Source: Peribacillus simplex
GTDB lineage: Bacteria; Bacillota; Bacilli; Bacillales; DSM-1321
Reading direction: 5' to 3'
NCBI RefSeq assembly: GCF_001578185.1
Contig: NZ_CP011008.1
Span: forward strand, 2,756,001 to 2,820,000
Length of the DNA stretch: 64,000 nucleotides
Shown here: in pieces, positions 16,761-26,972 of the stretch
Layout of the letters: each line of letters begins with the position of its first letter
Position numbering within the stretch: position 1 is the stretch's first letter
The notes under the pieces: generated by a model
Databases searched by the model: none
Told to the model about the DNA's origin: nothing
What the model saw: only the letters and a program-made list of their open reading frames with translations
Program-made: the position numbers and the translations under genes

Positions 16761-18266
16761 TTAGAGTACATTCGAAAACAATCTGGCAAATGATTCTTTT
16801 GAACGTTCCAAGAAGCCACGATCGTTATACCTGATTGAATCTAGTTTGTCACTATCTTTCATATCTTCTTTGTAATGAGTGACAAGATCATCAATGGTAC
16901 GGCTGCCCATAAGAAAGACATTGACTTCGAAATTCAGATGAAAACTCCTCATATCCATATTTGCGGTCCCTATAGAGGCCATATCACCATCTACGATAAT
17001 AAGTTTTTGATGTAAAAAGCCCTTTTTATACGAGTATACCTCTACACCGAATTGAAGCAGCTCCCCGAAATAGGAGCGACTGCCATATTGGGTTAAAAAC
17101 CCATCATTTACTGCCGGAACCATAAGCCTAACTTGTAACCCCTTAATGGCTGCATGTTTAATTGCTGCTTTAATGGCTTGATTAGGTACGAAGTATGGGC
17201 TTGCAATCCAGATTGATTCAGTGGCGCTAGTAATAAGCGAATAGTAAAAATCACTCATTATTCCCTGTTGTGTATCAGGTCCGCTCGCTACAACCTGGAC
17301 AGCTCCATCCCCATGTTCAACTTTATTTTTGAATGCTGGACGTTCTTGCAATACATCTTCCCCACTAACATATTCCCAATCCAAAAGGAAAACGGTATGA
17401 AGCATATTTACCGCTTCCCCTTTCAGGACCATGTGTGTATCTCTCCAAAAACCAATGTTTTTATTTCGTCCCAAATATTCCTCACCTACGTTTAAACCGC
17501 CTACAAAACCAATTTCCCCATCAATGATGATGATTTTGCGGTGATTCCTAAAATTGAACTTTTGATTGAAAAAACCATGTTTCAATGGCGAAAATGGATA
17601 AGCTTTTATCCCTGCATTTTTCATCCGCTTAACTTCATTATTTGAAAGGCTTAAACTACCCGCCGCATCAAAAATGAATAAAACTTCAACACCAACTTTT
17701 GCTTTTTCAATAAGGATATCTATAATTTCGGTACCAAGCCTGTCTGAACGAAAAATATAATATTCAATATGAATGAATTTTTCAGCCTTTTTTAATTGTT
17801 TAATGATTTCCGTAAACGTTTCGTTTCCATTTTTCAAAACTTCCGTTTGCGAAGATGTACTTATAGTTGTCTCAGAAGCATTTTTGGCAAAAGCTGCGAA
17901 TGATTGCTGATGATTATTCAAGAACGAAAGATCTGGCGGTGATACATGAGTGACAAGACTCTTCCATTCTTCCCGATCTCTTTTCCTTTTACTTCGAAAC
18001 AAATACCCCTTTAAATAGAGCTGACCTGAAAATAGATAAAATACATATCCAAATACCGGGAAAAACAAAAGTACATACATCCATAAAAGGGTCTCGTGAG
18101 CAAATCTATTTTCCAGCATGAGTGAAAACATGGTAACAACCATGACAAAAATATATAATCCAATAAAAAATAGCTTCACGTTGAAGCTTACATGAGTGAA
18201 AAGGATCATATAAACTGCGGCAATTAAAATAAATAAAAATACAAATTCCATTCTTCTTCTTCTCAT
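16761..18266 (-). CDS. cls: Cardiolipin synthase
   Basis: The product has 501 residues. AGGAG precedes the ATG at 18266. Two N-terminal membrane helices (about 7-26 and 32-58) anchor it. Two phospholipase-D motifs follow, HRKIIIID near residue 235 and HQKLIIVD near 412, each with downstream Gly/Asn residues (GFVGGLNVG and ASIGTANMD). The enzyme joins two phosphatidylglycerol molecules into cardiolipin at the membrane. The length is normal for Bacillus Cls. It lies downstream of glgA on the same strand, separated by a hairpin, and is probably a separate unit. Several paralogues are usual in bacilli, so the gene number cannot be given. Confidence 0.92.
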   Translation of the reverse strand: MRRRRMEFVFLFILIAAVYMILFTHVSFNVKLFFIGLYIFVMVVTMFSLMLENRFAHETLLWMYVLLFFPVFGYVFYLFSGQLYLKGYLFRSKRKRDREEWKSLVTHVSPPDLSFLNNHQQSFAAFAKNASETTISTSSQTEVLKNGNETFTEIIKQLKKAEKFIHIEYYIFRSDRLGTEIIDILIEKAKVGVEVLFIFDAAGSLSLSNNEVKRMKNAGIKAYPFSPLKHGFFNQKFNFRNHRKIIIIDGEIGFVGGLNVGEEYLGRNKNIGFWRDTHMVLKGEAVNMLHTVFLLDWEYVSGEDVLQERPAFKNKVEHGDGAVQVVASGPDTQQGIMSDFYYSLITSATESIWIASPYFVPNQAIKAAIKHAAIKGLQVRLMVPAVNDGFLTQYGSRSYFGELLQFGVEVYSYKKGFLHQKLIIVDGDMASIGTANMDMRSFHLNFEVNVFLMGSRTIDDLVTHYKEDMKDSDKLDSIRYNDRGFLERSKESFARLFSNVL

Positions 18267-18335
18267 CTTTTCATTCTCCTACACAACAATATTTTATATA
18301 TATCAAACATATACCCATATTTGATGGTAAAAGAA

Positions 18336-18375
18336 ACAAAACACTTACGAAGACTTATTTTCGCAAGTGTTTTAT
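18336..18375 (-). terminator. Likely terminator of the glg operon
   Basis: AAACACTT-A-CGAA pairs with TTCG-C-AAGTGTTT across an 8-base loop. On the minus strand a weak T run follows. It lies between the glgA stop and cls. Confidence 0.55.
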
Positions 18376-18393
18376 GTATTACCTATCCAATTA

Positions 18394-19830
18394 TCACTTC
18401 ATGACAGGGATGAGACTTTCATACAGCTCAATATACTTTATGGAAGATGATGTCCAACTGAAGTCTAACTTCATTGCACTTTCGACCATCTTCCTCCATC
18501 TTTTGGGCTGGAATTTGTAAAGCCCAACTGATTGTTCAATTGTATGAAGCATATCGTGTGCATTATAATTCGTAAAACTGAAACCATTCCCCTCACCAGT
18601 AAATTGATTATACGGAATGACTGTATCACGAAGTCCGCCTGTCTCCCTCACTAACGGCAGAGTACCATAACGAAGCGCCAATAGTTGGCCAATTCCACAT
18701 GGTTCGAATTGGGACGGCATTAGAAATAAATCAGAACCTGCATATATTCGTCTTGCTAAACCCTCATCAAAATATGTATTTACTGAAACCTGATTTGGAT
18801 ATTGGTCAGCTAAATGGCGAAATGCAGATTCATATTGCTCATCACCCGTACCTAAAAGAATGAATTGAATTCCTTGGTTCATCATTTCATGAAAAACATG
18901 GAGAATAAGATCCATTCCTTTTTGATCAACAAGCCTGGTCACCATTGATATGACCGGGACACCATCATTGACTGGAAGCTCCAACGATTTCTGTAACTCA
19001 CGTTTATTCTCCATCTTACCCTCGTAGGAATCGAATGGAACAGGAAGATGTTCATCTTCCGCAGGATTATATTCGTCATAATCCACTCCATTGATAATCC
19101 CTTTAAGGTCACCATTTCTTTTCCTTAAAAACCCATCCAGGTTTTCCCCAAAATAGGGACTCTGAATTTCTTCGGAATAACTTGGACTTACAGTTGTGAC
19201 TATGTTGGAGAAAGCTAAGCCAGCTTTCAAATAACTGACATTTCCATGGAATTCAAGACCATCGATATTAAAATATAATTCACTTAAATCCAGTAATTCT
19301 GCTAAAACAGCTTTAGGATAAACTCCTTGATAGCGTAAATTATGTATTGTAAATATCGTTTTAATATCCTGATAGAAAGGATGGTTATGATAATGGGCTT
19401 TCAGCAAAGCACTGACAAGGCCCGTTTGCCAATCATGACAGTGTATGACATCCGGCTTTTTTTCTAAATAGGGTAAAACCTCTAATATTGCACGAGAAAA
19501 GAAGGCGAACCTTTCGCCATCATCAAAAAAACCATAACTCCCATGCCGTTTAAAATAATATTCATTATCTAAGAAATAATATGTAATTCCATTTGCAACA
19601 AGTTTTTCGATACCACAAAATTGCTGGCGCCAACCAACAGGAACTTCAATACTCGTCATATGTTTCATTTCCTGTTTAAATCGGTTAGGCAGATCCCCGT
19701 ATTTAGGAAGGATGACACTTACATGGACTCCCTGTTTTTTTAGCGCTTTAGGGAGCGCACCTATAACGTCTCCGAGCCCTCCCGTTTTTATAAAAGGGGC
19801 GCATTCTGAAGCAGCAAATACAACATTCAT
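18394..19830 (-). CDS. glgA: Glycogen synthase (ADP-glucose type)
   Basis: The product has 478 residues, normal for bacterial GlgA (GT5). FAASECAPFIKTGGLGDVIG at the start holds the KTGGLGD ADP-glucose-binding loop. HCHDWQTGL (about 143), IHNLRYQGVY, SYSEEIQSP, and the C-terminal MPSQFEPCGIGQLLALRYG with the catalytic-site Glu are all present. The enzyme adds glucose from ADP-glucose to the growing glycogen chain. It is the last gene of glgB-C-D-A here, 16 bases after glgD. In B. subtilis glgP normally follows; here a hairpin and cls follow instead. Confidence 0.96.
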   Translation of the reverse strand: MNVVFAASECAPFIKTGGLGDVIGALPKALKKQGVHVSVILPKYGDLPNRFKQEMKHMTSIEVPVGWRQQFCGIEKLVANGITYYFLDNEYYFKRHGSYGFFDDGERFAFFSRAILEVLPYLEKKPDVIHCHDWQTGLVSALLKAHYHNHPFYQDIKTIFTIHNLRYQGVYPKAVLAELLDLSELYFNIDGLEFHGNVSYLKAGLAFSNIVTTVSPSYSEEIQSPYFGENLDGFLRKRNGDLKGIINGVDYDEYNPAEDEHLPVPFDSYEGKMENKRELQKSLELPVNDGVPVISMVTRLVDQKGMDLILHVFHEMMNQGIQFILLGTGDEQYESAFRHLADQYPNQVSVNTYFDEGLARRIYAGSDLFLMPSQFEPCGIGQLLALRYGTLPLVRETGGLRDTVIPYNQFTGEGNGFSFTNYNAHDMLHTIEQSVGLYKFQPKRWRKMVESAMKLDFSWTSSSIKYIELYESLIPVMK

Positions 19831-19846
19831 TGCCGCACCTCCTCTT

Positions 19847-20953
19847 TTAAATGACTTCCGCTTTTTTTATTACAACTGGCTGTTTTAAACCAATAACTGA
19901 TTTTTCACTAGTAATTTTCACTTCTTTATCGGTTATGATATTTTCCACGATAGCACCTTCTTCAATCACGCCTTTTTGCATGATGATGCTATTTCTTATA
20001 ACCGCTCCCTTTTTTACCTTTACTCCACGGAAGAGTATACTGTTTTCGACAGTCCCTTCAATATCACAACCGTTGGCTATCAATGAATTGGTAACCTTCG
20101 AAGATCGTGAATATTTGGTCGGTGCCTCATGTTTGATTTTTGTATAAACATCCCAAGTGTCTCCGAAGAAAGAACGGATAACAGAAGGGTTCAGGAAATT
20201 CATATTACTGGAATGAAAACTTTCAATGGAATGGATGAATGGCATATCTCCAGTAAAATTGTAGCCTTTGACAGTAAAACGGTGAAGATTGGCTTTCACA
20301 GCATCTTTCAAAAAATCATATTCTCCACTGGCAACACAGCTTTTGATCAAGTTCACCAATAAGGTTTTACTTATGATGAAGGTTTCGAGACAAACATGGT
20401 CACCAGGTCTAGGGATGGTATAAAAGCTTATGTCCGTGATGTCATCATCAGAATCTACTGAGCAGGTGTGATAGATTGGCTTTTCTATCAATTCCCCTAC
20501 ATAATCCTTATAAACGACCGTGATATCCGCTTTATGTTTTTTATGATAATCAAGCACATCATTGAAATCCAATTTACATACATGGCTTCCAGGTGAAATG
20601 ATGACAGTATCTGCCGCTGCACGTTCAAAAAAGCTGAGGTGATCATAGAATTGCTTCATATCGCCTGTTACCGTTTCGTCCGGATGGATAGGGGGCAAGA
20701 TGTATAATCCTCCTGAACGCCGATCCAAGTTCCATTCTTTTCCTGAGCCAAGATGATCCATGACTGAGAGATATTTTTCTTTTGGGAAAACGGCCACCTT
20801 TGATACATCCGCATTTATGAAGTTCGACATCGTAAAGTCAATCAAACGGTAGCGTCCACCAAATGGTACTGATGCTACATTACGGTGAGCGGTCAGCTCT
20901 TTTAAATGTTGTCTTTCATTGATTAAGTTAATAATACCCAACACATTTTCCAT
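19847..20953 (-). CDS. glgD: GlgD, regulatory-type glucose-1-phosphate adenylyltransferase subunit
   Basis: The product has 368 residues. It is homologous to GlgC over its length (VASVPFGGRYRLIDFTMSNF near 26-45, left-handed beta-helix repeats after residue 280) but its N-terminus reads LGIINLINERQHLKEL, lacking the GGxGxRL nucleotide loop of GlgC. This fits the known role of GlgD as a partner that boosts GlgC activity rather than a full catalyst. GGGGAAG precedes the ATG. It lies 17 bases after glgC and 16 before glgA, so all are one operon. Confidence 0.94.
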   Translation of the reverse strand: MENVLGIINLINERQHLKELTAHRNVASVPFGGRYRLIDFTMSNFINADVSKVAVFPKEKYLSVMDHLGSGKEWNLDRRSGGLYILPPIHPDETVTGDMKQFYDHLSFFERAAADTVIISPGSHVCKLDFNDVLDYHKKHKADITVVYKDYVGELIEKPIYHTCSVDSDDDITDISFYTIPRPGDHVCLETFIISKTLLVNLIKSCVASGEYDFLKDAVKANLHRFTVKGYNFTGDMPFIHSIESFHSSNMNFLNPSVIRSFFGDTWDVYTKIKHEAPTKYSRSSKVTNSLIANGCDIEGTVENSILFRGVKVKKGAVIRNSIIMQKGVIEEGAIVENIITDKEVKITSEKSVIGLKQPVVIKKAEVI

Positions 20954-20970
20954 AGGATCTTCCCCTTTTT

Positions 20971-22137
20971 CTAGTTAAGAGTGATCTTCTTTTTGTTTGG
21001 ATTGACAATGGTCTGATTTTCGCCAATTAAGGTGATATCGGATGTAACCGCTGAATTGCCAACTACTGCACCATCTTCTATAACACAATTGCTGGCTATG
21101 ATGCTTCTTTCTATATGAACGTTTTCACCAATCGTAACATTAGGCATGATGACGGAATCTTTTATGGTTGACCCATAGCCCACCTGTACATTATATGATA
21201 AAACCGAATGTTCAATATTTCCATGTATCATGCACCCTTCATTTATAAGCGACTGACTGACCTCGGCATCTGATGAGATATATTGCGGAGGGTGGTTTGC
21301 ATTTCGCGCAAAAATCTTCCACTGCTGATCATCCAACTGGAAATTTGGCGTTTCCTCCAATAAATCCATATGGGCCTGCCAAAGGCTTTCGACCGTTCCA
21401 ACATCTTTCCAATAATCATTAAAACGATAAGCATACAGTTTTTTTCGATCTTCTAGCATCTTGGGAATGATGTTGCTACCGAAATCATTAGAAGAGTTTG
21501 CATCTTTTTCATCGTTTATTAAATACCGTCTTAGGTTCTTCCAATTGAACAGGTATACTCCCATGGATGCGAGATTACTCTTTGGATACTTTGGTTTTTC
21601 ATCGAATTGGGTGACTTTATCATCATCATTGGTATTCATAATCCCAAAACGGCTTGCTTCCTGCCATGGCACTTGAATGACAGCTATGGTTGCCTCTGAA
21701 TTTTTTTCGATATGATAATCCAGCATCTTACTGTAATCCATCTTATAAATATGGTCACCGGAGAGAATCAGTACATGTTCCGGATTATAGTTATCAATGT
21801 ATTGGATATTTTGATAAACGGCGTTTGCCGTACCTTTATACCACTCACCGCCTTCTTTCCCTTGATAAGGAGGAAGAACTGAAACTCCGCCAACATCCAG
21901 ATCCAGATCCCAAGCTTTGCCATTACCCACATAATCATTTAGAATCAATGGCTGGTATTGGGTCAGTACCCCAACCGTATCAATACCAGAATGAGTGCAG
22001 TTACTTAATGGAAAATCGATGATCCTATACTTACCGCCAAAGGGAACCGCTGGTTTTGCCAAACCGATTGTCAATTCACCTAACCTAGAACCCTGGCCTC
22101 CTGCCAATAACATTGCTATCCATTTTTTCGCTCCCAT
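20971..22137 (-). CDS. glgC: Glucose-1-phosphate adenylyltransferase, catalytic subunit
   Basis: The product has 388 residues. [16 protein letters not shown] (residues 8-23) is the nucleotide loop; [20 protein letters not shown] gives the substrate lysine region; [12 protein letters not shown] and [10 protein letters not shown] are the usual metal and sugar-phosphate blocks. C-terminal hexapeptide repeats form the beta-helix. It makes ADP-glucose from ATP and glucose-1-phosphate, the committed step of glycogen synthesis. Its ATG overlaps the glgB stop by one base (TAATG), showing translational coupling. Confidence 0.96.
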   Translation of the reverse strand: MGAKKWIAMLLAGGQGSRLGELTIGLAKPAVPFGGKYRIIDFPLSNCTHSGIDTVGVLTQYQPLILNDYVGNGKAWDLDLDVGGVSVLPPYQGKEGGEWYKGTANAVYQNIQYIDNYNPEHVLILSGDHIYKMDYSKMLDYHIEKNSEATIAVIQVPWQEASRFGIMNTNDDDKVTQFDEKPKYPKSNLASMGVYLFNWKNLRRYLINDEKDANSSNDFGSNIIPKMLEDRKKLYAYRFNDYWKDVGTVESLWQAHMDLLEETPNFQLDDQQWKIFARNANHPPQYISSDAEVSQSLINEGCMIHGNIEHSVLSYNVQVGYGSTIKDSVIMPNVTIGENVHIERSIIASNCVIEDGAVVGNSAVTSDITLIGENQTIVNPNKKKITLN

Positions 22138-24077
22138 TATTCGTTCACTCTCCCCCGTCTTTTTTTTGTTTGCTTCATAAAAATTGATATGCCTAAAGGA
22201 GGTACGGTTATTTCCATGCTGTATGGTTGATTATGACATGATTCTTTTTTGACATTAATGGGTTTTTCATTGACCTGACCAGATCCTCCGAAAGCTGCTG
22301 AATCACTGCTGAAGACCTCTATATATTTCCCCTGGGAAGGCACACCTATTTGATAATGAGCATGGGACTGTGCAGAGAAATTACAGACAACAATACAATA
22401 ATCACCTTTGCGTTTACCTTTTCTTATATAGGTTATGATACTCTGACTACTATTGTTTGGTTCTATCCATTCAAATCCCTCCTGGACATGATCCAATCTC
22501 CATAGAGAGGAAGTTTGCCTATAAAATTCCTGAAGGGTACGGAAGTAATATGCCAGCTTTTCGTGAGATTCATATTTCAAAAGCAGCCAATCCAATTGTT
22601 CCTCATCTTTCCATTCTATGAACTGGCCAAATTCACCGCCCATAAAGAGAAGTTTCTTTCCAGGATGTGTCATGAAATACCCAAAGAGCAACCGTAAGTT
22701 TGCGAATTTCTGCCAATAGTCACCTGGCATCTTATTCAATAAAGACTTCTTGCCATGAACTACTTCATCATGTGAAAAGGGCAAGACAAAATTTTCTGAA
22801 AAAGCATAGAACAATGAAAATGTTAAGAGGCTATGGTGATTTGGCCTTTCATTCGTTTCAAGTTTCATGTAACGAAGAATATCGTTAGTCCATCCCATAT
22901 TCCATTTGTAATTAAAACCCAGGCCTCCGATATCGGTAGGTGATGTTATAAGCGGCCTGTCTGTTGCTTCTTCAGCCATCATTAGTGCATTTGGATATTT
23001 TTTGAAAACCACCTCATTAAGTTTTTGCAAAAATTGTATGGCTTCTATATTTTCCTCACCGCCAAACTGGTTTTTCAGCTTAACCGGCAAGGGATTATCA
23101 TGATTTAAATAAACCATTGACGATACCGCATCGACTCGAACCCCATCAATATGGTATACATCCATCCAAAACATCACATTTGATATAAGAAAACTGATTA
23201 CTTCCGGTTTAGTAAAATCAAAATTGTATGTTCCCCATAACGGACGCTCTGCCCTAGTATGATCAATTGGTTCATAGAGAGGCGTACCATCAAAACGGGA
23301 AAGTCCATGTGCATCTTTACAAAAATGGGCGGGAACCCAGTCAAGGATGACGCCAATGCCCTTTTGGTGGCAAAGGTTAATCAAATACTTAAAATCTTCC
23401 GGTGAACCGTAACGACTGGTAACGGAATAATAGCCCGTGACCTGGTATCCCCACGATTTATCAAATGGGTGTTCCATTATGGCCATGATTTCAATATGTG
23501 TAAAACTATTATCAATCACATAATCAACTAATCTATCAGCCAATTCACGGTACGAATAAAATTCACCATCTTCTGTCTGTTTCCATGTTCCAGGGTGTAC
23601 TTCATATATGGACATGGGTTTATGATAGATATTTTCCTTTTTCCTATCGGCTATCCACTTCGAATCTTGCCATTCAAAATTATCCAGCCTTTTAATGACC
23701 GAGGCTGTTTTTGGTCTGACTTCCGAATAGAAGGCATATGGATCGGCTTTTAGGATACGTTTATTTCCAGGTGTATGTATTTCGTATTTATAAAGTTCCC
23801 CTTCTTGAAGTCCTGGTACGAACAACACCCAGACGCCTGAACGCTCGATCCGTTTCATCGCATGATCATTTCCGTCCCAATTATTAAAATTTCCGACTAC
23901 TGAAACTTGCTTGGCATGGGGGGCCCAAACGGCGAAGCGTACTCCTTCATTACCTAATGATGTTACAATGTGTGCCCCAAGCATTTTATAGCTTTCATAA
24001 AGGGTGCCTTCATGAAATAAATATAAATCGAAATCGCTTGGATAGTTCTCTTGTAGCTGGTCCATAATTGTACTCAA
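22137..24077 (-). CDS. glgB: 1,4-alpha-glucan branching enzyme
   Basis: The product has 646 residues. The N-terminal CBM48 module (about 30-130, [20 protein letters not shown]) is followed by the GH13 barrel. Catalytic residues appear in [12 protein letters not shown] (nucleophile Asp), [11 protein letters not shown] (acid/base Glu) and [11 protein letters not shown] (His-Asp). The C-terminal beta domain ends in [10 protein letters not shown]. It forms alpha-1,6 branches in glycogen. It is the first gene of the glgB-C-D-A operon on the minus strand, with 247 bases upstream for the promoter. Family length is normal. Confidence 0.96.
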   Translation of the reverse strand: MSTIMDQLQENYPSDFDLYLFHEGTLYESYKMLGAHIVTSLGNEGVRFAVWAPHAKQVSVVGNFNNWDGNDHAMKRIERSGVWVLFVPGLQEGELYKYEIHTPGNKRILKADPYAFYSEVRPKTASVIKRLDNFEWQDSKWIADRKKENIYHKPMSIYEVHPGTWKQTEDGEFYSYRELADRLVDYVIDNSFTHIEIMAIMEHPFDKSWGYQVTGYYSVTSRYGSPEDFKYLINLCHQKGIGVILDWVPAHFCKDAHGLSRFDGTPLYEPIDHTRAERPLWGTYNFDFTKPEVISFLISNVMFWMDVYHIDGVRVDAVSSMVYLNHDNPLPVKLKNQFGGEENIEAIQFLQKLNEVVFKKYPNALMMAEEATDRPLITSPTDIGGLGFNYKWNMGWTNDILRYMKLETNERPNHHSLLTFSLFYAFSENFVLPFSHDEVVHGKKSLLNKMPGDYWQKFANLRLLFGYFMTHPGKKLLFMGGEFGQFIEWKDEEQLDWLLLKYESHEKLAYYFRTLQEFYRQTSSLWRLDHVQEGFEWIEPNNSSQSIITYIRKGKRKGDYCIVVCNFSAQSHAHYQIGVPSQGKYIEVFSSDSAAFGGSGQVNEKPINVKKESCHNQPYSMEITVPPLGISIFMKQTKKRRGRVNE

Positions 24078-24264
24078 TAAAACCCCTCCATCAGTATTAA
24101 CTCGATAGTATTTTACCCATCGTTCCCCAGTTATTATATATATTCGGTGGAAATGATATTAATCCTTCAAATGGAGGTGAACTTATTATAATTAAATGCC
24201 CTTTTTTTGAAAATTAAAACATTTTTATGTAGAAAAAGACCATTTAATGTAAAAATATTGTTAT

Positions 24265-24306
24265 TCCAATAAAAGCCCTCCCCATTTTATAGGAAAGAGC
24301 TTTAAG
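24265..24306 (-). terminator. Likely terminator of the GH15-like gene
   Basis: On the minus strand AAAGCTCTTTCC pairs with GGGGAGGGCTTT (several G-U pairs) and is followed by TATT. It separates the GH15-like gene from glgB. Confidence 0.6.
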
Positions 24307-24324
24307 GAATCATGTATGAATGCT

Positions 24325-25338
24325 TCATGTTACTTGTTCAGTTCGGATCATGTGAGTTTTCTTTAAGAATAAATAGGATAATGAGACTGACCATGCCAGG
24401 GGAGTATTCCTGTTTGGAATATTACTGCCTCCAATATATAACTCAGGGACTTCCCAATTTTCTGGAATGATCATTTTCGTTTTATCTGTATATTCCTTTA
24501 CTTTGTTCATCATGCCAAGTTCAAGGTAGCATAAGCCCAGCCAAGGAAGACCGAAACACCATTCCGCTTCCTGGCCTTCATTATAATAAAGGTCCTTTTC
24601 ATATCGTATACAACCTTTTGTTCTTTCAAGGCGCCCTGTGACATTCTTCAATATTTTAAGGGCTATTTCACGATCTACCAGTCGATAAGGATAAATTAAG
24701 GATAAAAGGGCTAGATCCGTCTCTTTTGAATAACTTTCCCTCGGGAGTAGGAAACGAAGTGTTTCTTCTCCCTTCATTATCAGTTCCTCCTTAACGTTGA
24801 CCAGCATCTTGACTGAATTCAAACCAGCAACACATGCACCGATGCTTGAAGCATGAATTTCGATATTTTCTTCCCACATCCCGTTATCTTCCGACTGCCA
24901 ATATTGCAGGCATTCCAAGTAATTGACCAACTTTTGTACGATTTGTAAATCACGTTGATTTCTTATCACCTTTTTTCCATGCCTATATCCTTCTCCGACA
25001 CCCCATAAAAAGGCACCTATCGCATCATTTTGGGCATGCCCCCACTCATCAGTCAGTTCTTCCAATTCAGTGGAATACCGTGCATGGATATGTTCATAAA
25101 GATACTGGGGTTTCTGTTCAGTATGAATATCTATCTTCCACTCATAGGATTGAAATAAGTCGAATAAAGCATGATATGCTTTCTCATAACGATTGGATGG
25201 ATCATTTATAAATGGCAGTACTGTATAAACGACATCCCTTATCCATACATAATTATAATCATCGGAAACGCTTGCAGTATACGCGCCATTAGGAAGCCGC
25301 ATACGATCAAGAACCTCTAGGGCACCATTAACATTCAT
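24325..25338 (-). CDS. Glycoside hydrolase family 15-like protein
   Basis: The product has 337 residues. GGAGGTG stands eight bases before the ATG. The alpha/alpha toroid signatures of GH15 and phosphorylase-kinase alpha chains are visible: NYVWIRDVVYTVLPFI (about 28-43), DEWGHAQNDAIGAFLWGVG (98-116) and GMWEENIEIHASSIGACVAGL (154-174), with the Glu pair in the usual position of the catalytic acid. GQEAEWCFGLPWLGLC forms a later helix. It is shorter than secreted glucoamylases and has no signal peptide, so it is cytoplasmic. Lying just upstream of glgB, it probably trims or senses glycogen (inference). Confidence 0.78.
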   Translation of the reverse strand: MNVNGALEVLDRMRLPNGAYTASVSDDYNYVWIRDVVYTVLPFINDPSNRYEKAYHALFDLFQSYEWKIDIHTEQKPQYLYEHIHARYSTELEELTDEWGHAQNDAIGAFLWGVGEGYRHGKKVIRNQRDLQIVQKLVNYLECLQYWQSEDNGMWEENIEIHASSIGACVAGLNSVKMLVNVKEELIMKGEETLRFLLPRESYSKETDLALLSLIYPYRLVDREIALKILKNVTGRLERTKGCIRYEKDLYYNEGQEAEWCFGLPWLGLCYLELGMMNKVKEYTDKTKMIIPENWEVPELYIGGSNIPNRNTPLAWSVSLSYLFLKKTHMIRTEQVT

Positions 25339-25464
25339 TAATTGAACACCTCCATAGTTATTTACTTATTCCCATTGTTGACAGACTCCCATTTTCTAAA
25401 CGTTGGATCATTCATTTTGGCTCTTTTCGTAAAGATTGTTGTTTTTAAAACGAAACTATTTAAG

Positions 25465-25590
25465 GTTGATGGGAGCGGAAGTGCGAGACTCCTGCGGGAG
25501 CAGCGGGACAGGTGAGACCCCACAGGCGTTTACGCCGAGGAGGCTCACCGCCCGCCCCGCGGAAAGCGAGCATCTGGAGGGGAAATCAAC
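25465..25590 (+). repeat. Dispersed 126-bp GC-rich repeat, copy 1
   Basis: It begins GTTGATGGGAGCGGAAG and ends GGAAATCAAC, so the tips GTTGAT and ATCAAC are inverted repeats. The inside (CGAGACTCCTGCGGGA, GACCCCACAGGCG, GCCGAGGAGGCTC) is much richer in GC than the surroundings. A second copy lies at 61570-61698. The family is common in Bacillaceae intergenic DNA as far as I recall. A frame running through it (25436-25705) is not a gene. Confidence 0.85.
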
Positions 25591-25825
25591 CACAACTCAC
25601 TACCTGGTAAATAGCAACATAGTATGTGAAAACAGCCTTCATTTTAAATTAGAAGCGCTTTCATTCCAGTTAACCAAAACGACTCTTCAGAAGTTATCAC
25701 CCTAGTTTATGTAATCACTGCCTTATTTGATAATCAAGCTGACAATGTTCATTGAAAATCGTTATTTGCCTAACCGAAATGGACGAATTCAAATAGTTGC
25801 TTATAGTAAATTATGTTATGTGAAA

Positions 25826-25860
25826 TGAAAAACCAGTAATGGAAAATCCATTACTGGTTA
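25826..25860 (-). terminator. Intrinsic terminator of azlCD
   Basis: AACCAGTAATGGA and TCCATTACTGGTT pair perfectly; on the minus strand TTTTTCATTTC follows. It lies 24 bases past the azlD stop. Confidence 0.85.
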
Positions 25861-25883
25861 TATCGGCCTATCCTTAGTACTTA

Positions 25884-26210
25884 TTAAAAGAAAAATCGTA
25901 ATATCATCAAGGAAAGCACTCCAATCATAACCGTACCCAAGAGACTCCTCGTAAAAATGGCAACCAGGAAAGCAGGTAAAGCTGCGGATAAATTCAATGC
26001 ATTATCCTTAATTGAAAAGACCTGTTCCGATAATAGTAGCTCTTGAGCCAACAACGCCGCCATTACAGCCACTGGCACATGCTTCAGCCAGTCAATGCCC
26101 CACTCAGGAATCTGCATTTTACTAAGCAGCATCAATGGAACGACTCTAGGTATGAAAGTTACAATCGAAGTCCCTATGATGACAACAAGGATATATCCGC
26201 TTATTTCCAT
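25884..26210 (-). CDS. azlD: AzlD family membrane protein, small subunit of AzlCD
   Basis: The product has 108 residues with three to four membrane helices. ISGYILVVIIGTSIVTFIPR at the start and PEWGIDWLKHVPVAVMAALL (about 37-56) are typical of AzlD. With AzlC it exports branched-chain amino acids or analogues in characterised species. Its start overlaps the azlC end by ten bases, which indicates coupled translation. It is the last gene before a clear terminator. Confidence 0.88.
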   Translation of the reverse strand: MEISGYILVVIIGTSIVTFIPRVVPLMLLSKMQIPEWGIDWLKHVPVAVMAALLAQELLLSEQVFSIKDNALNLSAALPAFLVAIFTRSLLGTVMIGVLSLMILRFFF

Positions 26211-26941
26211 CTGCCAATCACCATCCCTATCGTTGAAGCTACAATCGTTGCTACTATGACGCCAGTACTGCCAGGAAAGAAGAAACTTACTGCAACAACG
26301 ATTAATATGCTGCTAATAGCGACTGCAAGATCTATAAAAAAGGCTTTTTTACTTAAAATTTGCAAAACTAAAAGGCCGATAAACATCGCTGGCAAGGCGA
26401 AGTCCATCCCGTATTTTTCGGGATCAGGAATCCATTGTCCAAAGAAACCGCCGGCCATATTTGCAATGAACCAATTTAAATAGGCTGCAAGATTCAAACC
26501 AAGCATCCATTTAAAATCGAGTTGTTTCTTTTTCTGTGCTGATGTGACGGCCACTCCAAACGTTTCATCCGTTAATAGGGCTCCCGTTATCATGTTTTGT
26601 TTCAAACTTTGATGCCTGAAATATGGTGCCAATGCAGCACTAAGTAAAAGATGACGACTGTTAACAAAAAAAATCGTAAAAATAATGGCCGATACTGGAT
26701 GACTTGCAGCTATCATCCCTGCCGCTATGAATTGTCCTGACCCTGCATAGAGTAAAAGCGACATAAGTGCCACTTCAATCATACTTAATCCTGATGTTTT
26801 TTCGACGACCCCTGCAGCAAAACCGATACTTAAATATCCCAATAATGTAGGTATACAATCCTTAACTCCTTGCCAAAATCCTTCCCCTTCTTTAACTTCG
26901 GAAAAGCCACCACTTTTCCATTCAGCACTATCCTGACTCAT
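26201..26941 (-). CDS. azlC: AzlC family branched-chain amino acid exporter subunit
   Basis: The product has 246 residues. After a hydrophilic N-tail, GVKDCIPTLLGYLSIGFAAG (about 25-44) and SLLLYAGSGQFIAAGMIAA (60-78) mark the AzlC fold, followed by FVNSRHLLLSAALAPYF (92-108) and LLTDETFGVAVT. Seven or eight helices are expected. It works with AzlD at the membrane in efflux of branched-chain amino acids. The pair stands alone; no Lrp-type azlB regulator is visible next to it. Confidence 0.9.
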   Translation of the reverse strand: MSQDSAEWKSGGFSEVKEGEGFWQGVKDCIPTLLGYLSIGFAAGVVEKTSGLSMIEVALMSLLLYAGSGQFIAAGMIAASHPVSAIIFTIFFVNSRHLLLSAALAPYFRHQSLKQNMITGALLTDETFGVAVTSAQKKKQLDFKWMLGLNLAAYLNWFIANMAGGFFGQWIPDPEKYGMDFALPAMFIGLLVLQILSKKAFFIDLAVAISSILIVVAVSFFFPGSTGVIVATIVASTIGMVIGRWK

Positions 26942-26972
26942 ATGAATTCCACCCTTTTTTTACTAAGTTCCT

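Noticed and set aside
21690..22022. 110-codon frame opposite glgC
   Set aside because: A shadow of the strongly supported glgC gene, with no own start signals.
25436..25705. 89-codon plus-strand frame over the GC-rich repeat
   Set aside because: It is created by the repeat (DSCGSSGTGETPQAFTP); the second copy has a similar frame on the other strand (61516-61749). No ribosome binding site.
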